A stretch of 64,000 nt of DNA from Desulfosediminicola flagellatus. Lineage in GTDB: Bacteria; Desulfobacterota; Desulfobulbia; Desulfobulbales; Desulfocapsaceae. Made by a program: the position numbers and the translations under genes. The stretch covers positions 574,001-638,000 of the forward strand of contig NZ_CP050698.1 in assembly GCF_005116655.2 (NCBI RefSeq), given 5' to 3'. The notes beneath the pieces were generated by a model. The model saw nothing but the letters and a program-made list of their open reading frames with translations. It was not told where the DNA came from and ran no database searches. Of this stretch, positions 18,693-28,137 are shown piece by piece. How positions within the stretch are numbered: the first letter of the stretch is position 1; each line of letters opens with the position of its first letter.

Positions 18693-19553
18693 TTAGAGTT
18701 TTTCAAGAGCAGCAATTCGTTCTTCAAGCCTTGGGTGGCTCCTGAAAAAATTAGCCATACCACCTTCTTTAGGTCTGATGCCAAAGGCAGCGACCTGATC
18801 AGGAAGTGCTGACGGTAATTGATGAGCCTGCAGTCTGCGAAGAGCTGAAATCATCTTTTCTTTACCTGTGAGATAGGCAGCACCCTTATCAGCTACAAAT
18901 TCACGACGCCGTGAAAACCACATTACAATCAGTGACGCAAAGAGACCCAGAAACATCTCGAGTACGATTACTACAGCCATATATCCGAAGAAGCCGAGCC
19001 CTTCACCGTCATCATCGCTTAAGAATGTATTGATTGCGTTGGCCGCAAGCCGGGAAAGGAAAATAACAAAGGTGTTCACTACACCCTGTATGAGTGAGAG
19101 GGTAACCATGTCTCCGCATGCCACATGAGTTATCTCGTGTGCAAGTACCGCTTCAGTCTCATCTTTTGACATATTCTGCAGTAGTCCGGTGGAGACGGCA
19201 ACCAGGGCAGCATTCTTGTTCATACCGGTTGCAAACGCATTGATATCGGGTGAGTCATAAATAGCAACTTCCGGCATTCCGATTTCGGCTTCTTTTGCCA
19301 TTCCGGCTACTGTGTCATAAAGCCATTTCTCAGTAGGGTTACTCGGAGTCACGATAACGTGAGCTCCAGTTGATTTCTTGGCGATCCATTTGGAGATTGC
19401 CAGAGAAATCAACGAGCCTCCCATTCCGAATAGGGCCGCGAAAAACAGAAGGCCTGAAGTCGTTCGTGTGTCGATTCCTAAAAGGCTCATGATGATGCCA
19501 AGTAGAATGACGATGGCAAAGTTGGTCGCTAGGAACAGAACAATTCGTAACAT
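18693..19553 (-). CDS. htpX: membrane zinc protease HtpX
   Basis: The 286-residue M48B peptidase has two N-terminal membrane segments (~4-24, 32-54), the zinc site HEITH at residues 139-143, two further hydrophobic segments (~155-175, ~190-212), and the third ligand Glu in [12 protein letters not shown]. HtpX degrades damaged or misfolded membrane proteins together with FtsH. The length equals that of E. coli HtpX (293). GAGG lies 6-7 bases before the ATG. It is a single gene with its own terminator. Induction by envelope stress is known in E. coli; nothing in the upstream sequence confirms it here. Confidence 0.96.
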   Translation of the reverse strand: MLRIVLFLATNFAIVILLGIIMSLLGIDTRTTSGLLFFAALFGMGGSLISLAISKWIAKKSTGAHVIVTPSNPTEKWLYDTVAGMAKEAEIGMPEVAIYDSPDINAFATGMNKNAALVAVSTGLLQNMSKDETEAVLAHEITHVACGDMVTLSLIQGVVNTFVIFLSRLAANAINTFLSDDDGEGLGFFGYMAVVIVLEMFLGLFASLIVMWFSRRREFVADKGAAYLTGKEKMISALRRLQAHQLPSALPDQVAAFGIRPKEGGMANFFRSHPRLEERIAALEKL

Positions 19554-20309
19554 TATTAACCTCTATCCGTGTTGTGATTGTTTGTGATAAAGGATGGCGT
19601 ATCCTGTGCTGAAACGGTACATTTTTGTCATTCTCATAAAATTTAAAATATGTGCGATTTCAGACTATTGAACTCCATCTTTTAGTCTCTTTGGATTCAG
19701 TGAATCCATAATTTGTTTATATCAGGGTAGATAGTAATCATAATATTTTAGCATAGCATTAAAAAAACTGAGATTAAAAGCCTTACTAGCCTGGTAAATC
19801 AGATTTTTTTCAATTGGTCTTCGTAAAGTGTATGGGCGCTTACATGGCCGTGTTTGCTAAACCATTTTTAACATTATCAGAATATGGTATCAGTAACGTT
19901 GCAGTTATAAGTAGTTTCCATCCGAAAACGGTGTTTTTTATATAACTCTTCGTTGCTCTTAAGGCTTTATCCTCGCATATAGGCGAACGAAGTGAGGTTT
20001 CGATATAGCATAAATGGCTATAGTGAAATGTATTGAACGCCTCGATTTAGATGAAAATCCTTCGTTTCAGGATGAAAACGAGTTGAAGAACTATGGTCAG
20101 AGGTAGAATATCGATTGGTAGCACGATAACATTATTCTTACTAATCTTTGATCAATCTTGATCTGTACATGTTTAACGGCACTCCAGTTCCGCAAAAGCA
20201 GAATGTGGACATGGAGTCGTCCAGTTGCATACTTCACAGGTCGAGCGTGTGCGCATCCGAGATGCTGAATAGTTCAAACGAGTCTTTTATTATATGGAGT
20301 AAGAGCCGG
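19554..20309. other. intergenic, AT-rich, contains repeat copy B
   Basis: Apart from dispersed repeat copy B (19912-20080) I see no gene. An in-frame upstream extension of the YgjP-like gene (from 20148) is possible but has no ribosome site. Confidence 0.45.
19912..20080. repeat. dispersed intergenic repeat, copy B
   Basis: About 169 bp, starting TAGTTTCCATCCGAAAACGG and ending GTTTCAGGATGAAAACGAG. The end 15-mers are imperfect inverted repeats. Internal blocks CTCTTCGTTGCTC and CGAACGAAGTGAG are shared with copy A at 9634. Confidence 0.78.
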
Positions 20310-21035
20310 ATGGCTGGAAAAAAAGTGCTCAGCAGTGTTGTAGTGAAAATTGAAGATGTTGATGTGCTTGTAGAGAGAAAAGCTATTAAAAACATTAATC
20401 TCGCGATATATCCTCCTGATGGTCGGATTCGTGTCTCTGTGCCTTACCAGATAGCAGATCAGCAGGTTTTAGAAATCCTGCAGTCACGTCTTTCCTGGTT
20501 ACGGAAAGAACGACAGCGCATCGTTTTAGGTTCGGGGGAGCAGAAGCCTGAACCTCATTCTATTGATGATGTGTATCTCTTTGGTGTCTCTCATGATGTT
20601 AAGCGTGTTACCGGGAGGCGTAGTGACGGGTATGCTGTTACTGAATCTCACACCTTAACACTCTATTTTAAAAATGATGATGAGATCAGCATATCAAAAA
20701 GCCTTATCTACCATTGGTACCGCCAGGAACTGAGAGCGCGTATTCCATCAATGATTACATATTGGCAATCGATAATCGGCGTGGAGGTCCTTGAGTGGCG
20801 TATTCGTCGGATGAAGACCAGGTGGGGAACCTGTAACATTACAAAACAACGGGTTTGGTTAAATCTGGAACTGGCAAGATTTCCAGTTCAATGTCTTGAA
20901 TATGTAATTGTCCATGAGATGGTTCATTTGTTGGAGCGGTACCATAATGCCCGTTTTAAAGCGCTTATGGATTCTTTTCTGCCAGAATGGAGAAGCACCC
21001 GGAAATTGCTTAATGATTTAGGTAGAAGAATCTAA
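20310..21035 (+). CDS. YgjP-like (DUF45) metallopeptidase-fold protein
   Basis: The 241-residue protein is typical of the YgjP/M48-related DUF45 family. The N-terminal half contains INLAIYPPDGRIRVSVP, and the C-terminal half holds MKTRWGTCN and the metal site VHEMVHLLERYHNARF (HExxH plus a downstream His). Family members are predicted zinc hydrolases often associated with restriction or stress loci; the substrate is unknown. I place the start at 20310 (MAGKKVL) because GGAG lies ten bases upstream and the conserved domain begins shortly after. An extension to 20148 is possible but looks non-coding. Confidence 0.88.
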   Translation: MAGKKVLSSVVVKIEDVDVLVERKAIKNINLAIYPPDGRIRVSVPYQIADQQVLEILQSRLSWLRKERQRIVLGSGEQKPEPHSIDDVYLFGVSHDVKRVTGRRSDGYAVTESHTLTLYFKNDDEISISKSLIYHWYRQELRARIPSMITYWQSIIGVEVLEWRIRRMKTRWGTCNITKQRVWLNLELARFPVQCLEYVIVHEMVHLLERYHNARFKALMDSFLPEWRSTRKLLNDLGRRI

Positions 21036-21186
21036 TGTCCTGTCATGTCTCAGGTGTCTAATCCTGCTCGCCCTTTTTGCTTCCTGACTTCGTTACTCCT
21101 TCAGTTACATAGCGCTGCTATGCTCCATCAGTCATGCCTTGCAGGAAGAGGAAAAGCTTCACATTATTACCTCAACTGACACCCTC

Positions 21187-23033
21187 CTAGGAGGCTGTCC
21201 GACAATAATTAAAGAGAATAGTTAAATTGTTTTTATCGTAGCTGAATTTCCTAGCAAATGGCAAACAGGTTGAGATGGAATGCTTATATATAACAGCATG
21301 ATAAGCTGCATATTCTTGTTTTTTGTGTTAATTTGTATTCAATAAAACAAGAGAGGTTTCCTTATGTCACCCCCATTCAAAAATCTGCCATTAGAATTCA
21401 AACAACGGCAAATGTTTCCGAGCAATATCTTTGATCTGCTCCCTGACAATCATGAATGTTATCTGTATAACGATATTTTTCAGCAGCTTGACACCTCAAG
21501 TATTGAAAAACAGTATAGCATGCAAGGACAGCGTGCCTATCATCCCAAGTTGATTATCTCGATTCTCATATACGCATACAGTCATGGCCTTTTCAGCTCA
21601 AGACAGATAGAAGGACGGTGCCATGTAGACCTTGCTTATATGTATATATCAGGGATGTCATGCCCAAATTTCCGAGTGTTAAGTGACTTTAGGAAAAATA
21701 ATGCTGAATTTTTTCATGAATGTTTCAAGCAGAGTGTCCTGATAGCCATGCAATTGGGACTTGCGTCTCTTGGCCATGTAAGCTTAGACGGTTCAAAATT
21801 TAAGGCTGACACTTCTAAGCATAAGGCCATGAGTTACAAGAGACTCAAAGAAAAAGAACATGAATTACTAGCGGAAATTGAGAGCCTTATAGCGAAAGCA
21901 AAAAACTGCGATGAAGAAGAGGACAGGGAGTATAAGGAACCTACCGGATATGGTATTCCCGAAGATTTACAGTTCAAAGAAAAGCGATTAGCAAAAATAC
22001 AGGCAGCCAAAAAAGCCTTAGAACAACGGGAGCAAGAACTACACCCCGGCAAAACCATTGAGGACAAAAAGCAAATTAGCTTTGCAGATACGGATGCCCG
22101 TATTATGGGAAAAAATAACGTCTTTGATTATCAGTACAATGGGCAAATATGTGTAGATGAGGATAAGCAAGTGATTGTTGCCCAACATCTGAGTCTAAAT
22201 GCAAATGACAAGAACGAGGTTGAACCTGCGTTAGAAAATATACGGGAAACGACTGGCAGTTTTCCTTCAAAGATGAGCTTTGATAATGGTTACATGTCAG
22301 GTGATAATCTTGAGGCAATAAGATCGGCAAAACTCGATGCTTATGTAGCAACAGATAAAGCTGAGAAGAGAAGTGAAATTCCGTTAAATGATTCGGACCG
22401 CAAGCTCATAAAGGCTGATTTTATTTACAACGAGCGGGGTGATTTTTTCACCTGTCCTGGAGACCAATCCCTCGTTTTAATACGTACATCAAAATCGGGC
22501 AGGAAAACATATCAAGGCGACTCTGATGTGTGTGTTGAGTGCGATTATAAAAGCAGATGTTGCAAATCAACTCAGGGTAATGCTCGAACAATTAACACGG
22601 ATGACAAAGAGCCCTTACGGCAACAGATGAATGAGAAAATGGAGAGGGTAAGCTCTAAAGAAATATATGGAAGACGAAAAGTTATCGTTGAACCAGTATT
22701 CGGACAGATAAAAAATATCGGTTTCAGAAGATTCAGTGTCAGAGGGTATGAGAAAGCAAGTGGTGAATTTTCCCTTGCATGCACTGCTCACAACATGAGG
22801 AAGTTACTGAGAGCGATCATAAATGGGGTAGTACGTTCAGAGGACGGCAAATTGTTGGCAAATCCTGCATAGTAATGATGGAGAGCCCTGATTCTCAGTA
22901 TAATTGCATTATTCAGGCGTTTTTCAGGTGCATATTATAAGATTTACCTTTGCGCAGAGATATAAAGCTCCAGCGATTGCTAGGCTTTATGATTTGTCCG
23001 ATTTAAAATTCCTGTTCTCGGACAGCCTCCTAG
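21187..23033 (+). mobile_element. intact IS1182-family insertion sequence with CTAG flanks
   Basis: The element runs 21191-23029 (1839 bp). Its left end GAGGCTGTCCGA and right end TCGGACAGCCTC are perfect 12-bp terminal inverted repeats. Both sides carry CTAG (21187-21190 and 23030-23033), read as a 4-bp palindromic target duplication. It carries a single full-length transposase. The right CTAG is shared with an adjoining MITE-like sequence (23034-23171), so the insertion either split or abutted that element. Confidence 0.9.
21364..22872 (+). CDS. IS1182-family transposase
   Basis: The 502-residue DDE transposase has an N-terminal DUF772 region (AYHPKLIISILIYAYSHGLF) and the first catalytic Asp in VSLDGSKFKAD. 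A long charged insertion (about residues 155-240, rich in Lys/Glu) follows. The second Asp lies in SFDNGYMSGDN, and the C-terminal catalytic Glu region is VEPVFGQIKNIGFRRF. A cysteine cluster (CVECDYKSRCC) precedes the last block, as in other IS1182 members. GAGAGG lies shortly before the ATG. No frameshift or premature stop is seen, so the element may be active. Confidence 0.95.
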   Translation: MSPPFKNLPLEFKQRQMFPSNIFDLLPDNHECYLYNDIFQQLDTSSIEKQYSMQGQRAYHPKLIISILIYAYSHGLFSSRQIEGRCHVDLAYMYISGMSCPNFRVLSDFRKNNAEFFHECFKQSVLIAMQLGLASLGHVSLDGSKFKADTSKHKAMSYKRLKEKEHELLAEIESLIAKAKNCDEEEDREYKEPTGYGIPEDLQFKEKRLAKIQAAKKALEQREQELHPGKTIEDKKQISFADTDARIMGKNNVFDYQYNGQICVDEDKQVIVAQHLSLNANDKNEVEPALENIRETTGSFPSKMSFDNGYMSGDNLEAIRSAKLDAYVATDKAEKRSEIPLNDSDRKLIKADFIYNERGDFFTCPGDQSLVLIRTSKSGRKTYQGDSDVCVECDYKSRCCKSTQGNARTINTDDKEPLRQQMNEKMERVSSKEIYGRRKVIVEPVFGQIKNIGFRRFSVRGYEKASGEFSLACTAHNMRKLLRAIINGVVRSEDGKLLANPA

Positions 23034-23175
23034 GAGGCTGTCTGAGAATGGCCTTTTCTCAAACTCTTCGGAATTTTCAAAAAATAATGCTCGAAATATC
23101 AAATATATGTCTGCGCATATTTTTTGAAAATGTCTCGATTTTAACCAAAATCCCTATTCTCGAACACCCTCCTAG
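23030..23175. mobile_element. MITE-like element related to the IS1182 ends
   Basis: The 138-bp element (23034-23171) has ends GAGGCTGTCTGAGAATGG and CCTATTCTCGAACACCCTC, imperfect inverted repeats that resemble the adjacent IS ends. It is flanked by CTAG on both sides (23030-23033, 23172-23175). It has no coding capacity, so it was probably mobilised in trans by an IS1182-type transposase. Confidence 0.75.
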
Positions 23176-23332
23176 TAATTCCCATACACGCAATTGGCGA
23201 ATATATACATGTATACGTATTGGTGTATTGGTGTATTTGCGTATTTACGTATGAGAGTTTCAGGGTATAAATGATTATACGTATATGTTTTTGTTGGTTG
23301 TTAGGTGTTTACGCTTGCGGAAAGAGTCAGTT

Positions 23333-23539
23333 CTACTCTCCGTTTGTGAATGAGAGTTCTAAATCAATCATTTCCTTTGCACGTTCCAATGCCCTTTGAA
23401 CATTATGCCCACCCATGCTGACGTGTTGTGCTTTGCCACTTGGGTCAGCGATACTAAAGCTGAAATGGGCGCACATTGTATCTTCTGCAGTGACGGTAAT
23501 CGACCACCCCTTATACGAATCTGTTATCTGCTCATTCAT
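23333..23539 (-). CDS. conserved small protein of unknown function
   Basis: The 68-residue protein starts MNEQITDSYKGWSITVTAED and continues FSFSIADPSGKAQHVSMGGH, then RALERAKEMIDLELSF. It looks like one small beta-sheet domain followed by a helix: aromatic and alternating hydrophobic residues, with a GG turn. AAGGGT stands eight bases before the ATG. Composition and ribosome site make it a believable gene. I do not recognise a named family and the neighbours (a MITE and a riboswitch) give no context. Confidence 0.6.
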   Translation of the reverse strand: MNEQITDSYKGWSITVTAEDTMCAHFSFSIADPSGKAQHVSMGGHNVQRALERAKEMIDLELSFTNGE

Positions 23540-23739
23540 ATTTTACCCTTATGATTTCTATATATTGGTGATAATAAGGGAGAGATTACGTCAATTGAGG
23601 TCTGTTTGCAACTCCTGCTGATTGTAACAGGCAAATGGAGCTTGACACGATATCAATATTACAATAAATAACTGTTATGTCGGATGATTGAATCGATATC
23701 CGGTAAATCTAATGGTAATGCTAGCTGATGATCCGATAG

Positions 23740-23980
23740 GATTCGGATGAGAGTGCTGCAATGTATTCTTATCCGCAGGGAATCCGGTGTGAATCCGGAA
23801 CGGACCCGCCGCTGTATGTGAAGACGAAAGCTGCGTAGAGCCACTGTGGTATGTGTGTGATTGTATATGATGATCGCCTTGAAGCTGATAATTTCAGTCT
23901 GTGAGCAACAATCTAATTCACTACTAACCATGGGAAGGTGCAGCCGGTAGGATGACTCACAAGTCAGAATATCTGTCAGC
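23740..23980 (+). ncRNA. cobalamin (AdoCbl) riboswitch
   Basis: Conserved cobalamin aptamer blocks appear in order: GGGAATCCGGTGTGAATCC (23778 onward), ACGGACCCGCCGCTGTATGT, GCCACTG (about 23840-23846), GGGAAGGTGCAGCC (23932-23945) and the B12-box-like AAGTCAGAATATCTGTC (23961-23977). The spacing of the blocks is as in the family. Downstream lies a terminator (24014-24044) and then the symporter start at 24117, so the likely mode is premature termination when cobalamin is bound. The aptamer's outer limits are approximate. Confidence 0.92.
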
Positions 23981-24013
23981 TATGTACTTTCTCTCTCGAG
24001 GAGATGGCAAATC

Positions 24014-24044
24014 CCCGGGCTGACATGCGTCGGTTCGGGTTTTT
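24014..24044 (+). terminator. riboswitch-controlled terminator
   Basis: An 11-bp stem with G-U pairs (24014-24024 with 24029-24039) and tetraloop ATGC is followed by five T. It sits between the cobalamin aptamer and the symporter, where an expression-platform terminator would be. Confidence 0.85.
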
Positions 24045-24116
24045 CATTTGTAGCCGATGCAACAACATGCATAGAAGCCGGGCCATAACGTTTACGGTTT
24101 GTATGCAGGAGGTGGT

Positions 24117-26018
24117 ATGAACGGTTATCCGATTTTTATGGTATTACTTGTAGGCTACATCTCTCTTCTTGTCGCAACAGGTTATTATTTTAACAGTAAA
24201 CAGACATCTCTGCGTGAGTTCATGCAGGCTGGGAAAAGAGCTGGTGCATTTTCTATCGGGTTTTCAGCAGCGGCATCCTGGCTAACCGCAGGCGCTTTGC
24301 TGGCGGTTATCGGTTTCTTCATGTTATTGGGAATGGGCTCAATCTGGGGTTTTGTAGCACCTAATATTCTTGCTTTGCTCATAATTGGACTCTTTGTCAA
24401 AAAGATACGTTCAGTACCTGCAATGACACAGCCTGAACTTCTTGAGGTTCGCTACGGATCGTTTCTTCGAACACCCGTGGCGTTAATCATAATAATGGTC
24501 ATGGTGCTGTTCGCTGTTGCTGATATAAAAGGTTTTGCCCTGGTGTTACAGATATTTTACGGAATCAGTAACGTGCAGGCTGCACTTATTGTGGGTTTAT
24601 CCGTGGCGGTTTATGTCTCACTAGGCGGATTATCTGCTGTCATAACAACGGATATCGTTCAGTATTTGTGTTTAGCATTTTTTGTTTTGTGTATGTCTTT
24701 TCTGGTTGTAGAAGGCGCAACAGACGTGTCTGGTTTAGATGTATCTCAGATGGCTTTATCTCTTGAAGGAAATTGGTGGAACCCTATGTCTGTGGGTATT
24801 CCTATGGCGGTTATATTCTCACTTGCCATCATTCCCGGCTGGATCACAGAGCAGGATCCCTGGCAGAAAGTCTGGGCTGCAAAGGACAACAGGTCTGCAC
24901 AATTGGGAATGGTTTTCGGTTCGATGCTGGTGCTCCTGGTTTTTGGTGGTTGTGCGATTATCGCGCTTGGTCTGCAGTATATCTATCCAGATATATCAGC
25001 ACTCGGTTTCCCTATGGGTATGGCCAAGGCCGAACCTGCTTTGCTCAGCTTTATACTGGCACAGAACTACTCTGAAATTGTCATTGCTTTTTGTGCTATT
25101 GCATTGGCTACTGCGGCGATGTCGTGTGCTGATACATTTGCAGCATCGGGGGCAACGTGTATAGCCAGAGATCTTTTTCAGCGTCAGATAAAACCTTCTG
25201 CATCAATGAAAGAAATGGTGATGGTGAACAGGTTAGGCGTTCTGTTTATTATTGGTTGCGCGACTATCGGATCATTTCTTATCGATTCAATTATCGATGC
25301 AATCCATATTGCAACATTCATTGCAAGCGCTTCATACTTTTTCCCACTTATTGGTGGAATGTACTGGAGGGGCGGGACAGCGTCCGGTGCTGCAGCTTCT
25401 ATGATTACCGGATTTCTCTGTCAAAGCGGCTTTGTTATTTATGATCTTGTAAACACTTTGGCAGGTGGTCCTCCTGCACTGGAAATACTTCATCCTGTCC
25501 TTATGGGACATGGAGTGATTGTTTCGATGGCTTTAAGCGGGATTACATATGTAGGGGTCTCATTAATGACAGTTCCTGCAGAAACGTTCAGGCTTGCACC
25601 ATTCTTTAAGGATAAAGCGGCAGAACTTGTTGCTGATTTCATAGACGCCGGAAGCTCAACAGGTATTCCTTCTGAGCTCAGTGTTCATGAAGTTGTCGAT
25701 GATAGTAGAGCGTACCTGCAGGTTGCAGTAAAGCTGCCGGAAGATTTAGAATGGCATGACTGTGTTGAGCGAATGGCACTGGCTCACAGTCATTGGATAT
25801 CATTTTCTGGAAAAGATTCGATACGCCGCTGCACTCGTGCGGACATGTTGTCGTGTGTTTCACTTATACGCGGTAATGGCAGCGCACACGCCTGGCTAGA
25901 AATTGAAGGAAGTAGTTTCGGGTTGGAGGATCTGAAGGCCGAAGTCGGTGCAGCATATAATGAAATACAAGAAGCGCTGGTGCTTGAACCTGTTTATGTG
26001 AATCAGCAAATCAGGTAG
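24117..26018 (+). CDS. sodium:solute symporter under cobalamin riboswitch control
   Basis: This 633-residue SSS-family transporter has about 13 hydrophobic segments between residues 5 and 490, with recognisable family blocks (ASWLTAGALLAVIGF, LGGLSAVITTDIVQY). A C-terminal cytoplasmic tail of ~130 residues has a pattern reminiscent of a small regulatory domain. The start at 24117 has AGGAGG at ideal spacing; an in-frame upstream ATG (24099) does not. The riboswitch and terminator imply expression when cobalamin is low. The substrate could be a corrinoid precursor, cobalt-related, or something needed for a B12-independent route. SSS proteins are not standard members of B12 uptake systems, so substrate assignment from homology is not possible. 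Confidence 0.92.
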   Translation: MNGYPIFMVLLVGYISLLVATGYYFNSKQTSLREFMQAGKRAGAFSIGFSAAASWLTAGALLAVIGFFMLLGMGSIWGFVAPNILALLIIGLFVKKIRSVPAMTQPELLEVRYGSFLRTPVALIIIMVMVLFAVADIKGFALVLQIFYGISNVQAALIVGLSVAVYVSLGGLSAVITTDIVQYLCLAFFVLCMSFLVVEGATDVSGLDVSQMALSLEGNWWNPMSVGIPMAVIFSLAIIPGWITEQDPWQKVWAAKDNRSAQLGMVFGSMLVLLVFGGCAIIALGLQYIYPDISALGFPMGMAKAEPALLSFILAQNYSEIVIAFCAIALATAAMSCADTFAASGATCIARDLFQRQIKPSASMKEMVMVNRLGVLFIIGCATIGSFLIDSIIDAIHIATFIASASYFFPLIGGMYWRGGTASGAAASMITGFLCQSGFVIYDLVNTLAGGPPALEILHPVLMGHGVIVSMALSGITYVGVSLMTVPAETFRLAPFFKDKAAELVADFIDAGSSTGIPSELSVHEVVDDSRAYLQVAVKLPEDLEWHDCVERMALAHSHWISFSGKDSIRRCTRADMLSCVSLIRGNGSAHAWLEIEGSSFGLEDLKAEVGAAYNEIQEALVLEPVYVNQQIR

Positions 26019-26137
26019 AAGGAAATGTTGTGAAAAAGACTGTAAGCGCAGGCTAAAGGCTTGCTGATTATTTGATAAAGTCAAAATTTCAAATGATACA
26101 ACAGGAAATAGTAAGCAACTTTCCTCGTGTCCGTAGT

Positions 26138-26170
26138 TTCTCCCGACAACACATGTTGTTGTCGGGAGAA
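26138..26170 (+). terminator. hairpin downstream of the symporter gene
   Basis: A perfect 13-bp stem (26138-26150 with 26158-26170) with a 7-base loop. There is no T-run, so it is either a factor-assisted terminator or a 3'-end stabilising hairpin. Confidence 0.6.
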
Positions 26171-26342
26171 CGTCCAGCTCGGCTATGTTTTTTTATTTGA
26201 AGGCTTACCTGAAAAATCGAAAATAGGGGAGAAGATCCCTTTTTTGTGACCAGTAAATACACTGGAAATGATCGAGGTCGCCGATGCTCTGTGGTGTCTA
26301 TTCTGCTAGATATGAATGGAAAGCAGCGTAGACTTAGCCCTG

Positions 26343-26497
26343 GAGGTTGTTCGAGAATGCACTTTGCCGTGAATCTTCGTTATTTATAAAAAATAATCAT
26401 GGTAGGTACGCGAAGACTCCGATATTACTTATATGACAATGTATATTTTTGAGCAATTCCTCGATTAGAGACAAGATTCCTATTCTCGGACAGCCTC
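26343..26497. mobile_element. MITE-like element, second copy
   Basis: 155 bp with ends GAGGTTGTTCGAGAATG and CCTATTCTCGGACAGCCTC, matching the 23034-23171 element and the IS1182 right end. A central AAAAAATAAT and CGATT block are shared too. No clear CTAG flank remains, suggesting an older insertion. Confidence 0.65.
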
Positions 26498-26603
26498 AGA
26501 GATGATACGATAATCTGTAATTGAACCAGATACCGAATATCTGAATAGCCATTTTCGGCAGTTCGGATAGTTTACCTTTTTTCACGCTGATAAAGGGGGA
26601 TAT

Positions 26604-28001
26604 ATGTTTAATGCCGAAGAACCTTTCTGGGGGAAGACACTACGCATAATACGGGATATCTGGCCTCTGGGAGAATCTGATCAGCTGAGTGGACGGGTGC
26701 GTGCAGATTTGCCTGATGATGATGTCAGGCTAATAAAAAAGGCCATAAATGCATGTCTGGAAGGGCGTGGTGGCGAGGTATCTGCAAGAACTCGTGCGGC
26801 AGAATTGGGACATGTATACAGTGGATTGAATAGCGAAGGGTGTAGACGATTTCTTGAGTTGCTGGCCTATGACTATGATGTGGATAATGTAGCTATTGAA
26901 CGAACTCTTGAAGCGAGAAGTGAAATAACCAATCCTCAGGAATTGCAGCAATCGAATCAACGCCTCAGGGAAATGCTGGAATCCCCGCGGACAAAGCTTC
27001 TCAGGCAATTTACAGAGCTGAATGAAGGAGTTAAATTCCTTGTGGATTTACGGGCGGATCTTCTCCCGCACTCCAGAAAAAATCCGCAGCTGAAAGCGCT
27101 GGATAGTGATCTGCACAGTCTGCTGGCCTCATGGTTTGATATTGGTTTTCTTGATCTGCAAAGGATTACCTGGGAAACACCTGCAGTAATTCTGGAAAAG
27201 CTTATAAAGTATGAGTCAGTACACGAGATTTCTTCGTGGGATGATATGAAAAACAGGTTGCGCCCTGATCGTAGATGCTACGCTTTTTTCCACCCGGGAA
27301 TGCCTCAGGAACCGTTGATATTTGTTGAGGTGGCGCTTGTTGCTGGAATTGCCGGTAATGTTCAGGAATTGCTTGATGTTAATGCTCCTGAAGGAGAACC
27401 TGAAAAAATTGATACAGCAATTTTCTATTCCATATCAAATTGCCAGAAAGGGCTGGCCGGTGTCAGCTTTGGAAACTTTCTAATTAAGCGGGTAGTTGCC
27501 GATCTGGCAGGAAAGTTTCAAAATCTCAAAAACTATTCGACGCTTTCTCCTATTCCAGGCTTTATGGGTTGGCTGAAGAACAATGCGGTGACGGTAAAGT
27601 TAAGTGGAAAAGAAGGTGAACTTTTACAATCCATTGCATCTGCGGATAATCCTATCGTAACCTTATTAAGTATGTTTGAATCCGCTGAAGTTGAAAAGAA
27701 ATCCTCTAATTCTGAAGTTTTCAAAAACATGTTGCTTAAATTATGTGCTAAATACCTTGTAGAGGTCAAGCGGGGAGAACAGGCATTCGATCGTGTTGCA
27801 CATTTTCATTTGTCTAATGGCGCACGTATTGAACGAATCAACTGGAAAGCTAATAGCAGCGATTCCGGGGTAGAGCAATCAGCAGGATTAATGGTGAATT
27901 ATCTGTACGACCTTTCTCAGATAGAGCGGAATCACGAGTTGTATAAAGGGGCTGGGGAGGTAAGTATATCTTCACGTGTGAGCCGGTTATTGAAAATGTA
28001 G
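26604..28001 (+). CDS. malonyl-CoA decarboxylase
   Basis: The 465-residue protein has an N-terminal helical domain (~1-190) and a C-terminal GNAT-like catalytic domain. Family blocks are CYAFFHPGMPQEPLIFVEVA, FYSISNCQKGLAGVSFGNFL (which carries the catalytic Ser region), STLSPIPGFMGWL and FHLSNGARIERINW (catalytic His). The enzyme converts malonyl-CoA to acetyl-CoA and CO2, clearing malonyl-CoA or supporting malonate use. The length matches bacterial MCD (about 450-470). AAAGGGGG lies 5-6 bases before the ATG. It is a single gene; no matB/matC neighbours are present, so a detoxifying role is as likely as malonate catabolism. Repeat copy C begins just after its stop codon. Confidence 0.93.
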   Translation: MFNAEEPFWGKTLRIIRDIWPLGESDQLSGRVRADLPDDDVRLIKKAINACLEGRGGEVSARTRAAELGHVYSGLNSEGCRRFLELLAYDYDVDNVAIERTLEARSEITNPQELQQSNQRLREMLESPRTKLLRQFTELNEGVKFLVDLRADLLPHSRKNPQLKALDSDLHSLLASWFDIGFLDLQRITWETPAVILEKLIKYESVHEISSWDDMKNRLRPDRRCYAFFHPGMPQEPLIFVEVALVAGIAGNVQELLDVNAPEGEPEKIDTAIFYSISNCQKGLAGVSFGNFLIKRVVADLAGKFQNLKNYSTLSPIPGFMGWLKNNAVTVKLSGKEGELLQSIASADNPIVTLLSMFESAEVEKKSSNSEVFKNMLLKLCAKYLVEVKRGEQAFDRVAHFHLSNGARIERINWKANSSDSGVEQSAGLMVNYLYDLSQIERNHELYKGAGEVSISSRVSRLLKM

Positions 28002-28002
28002 A

Positions 28003-28105
28003 TAGTTTCCATCCGAAAACTACCCTTTGGCTCAATCTCAAGCGTGCCTTGATCTTTAATCGGGTAAGCGTAGATTCCGAATACTACGTTTCGGGATGAA
28101 AATCA
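28003..28105. repeat. dispersed intergenic repeat, short copy C
   Basis: About 103 bp, starting TAGTTTCCATCCGAAAAC and ending GTTTCGGGATGAAAATC, the same ends as copies A and B. The interior is different and shorter, so the conserved part of this family is the pair of inverted ends. Confidence 0.65.
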
Positions 28106-28137
28106 GATCGAATAGACCTGTGATACGCTTCCATTAT

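Larger units (their letters stand above)
26019..26603. other. intergenic with hairpin and MITE-like element
   Basis: It holds a strong hairpin (26138-26170) and a MITE-like element (26343-26497). No gene is supportable. Confidence 0.55.
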
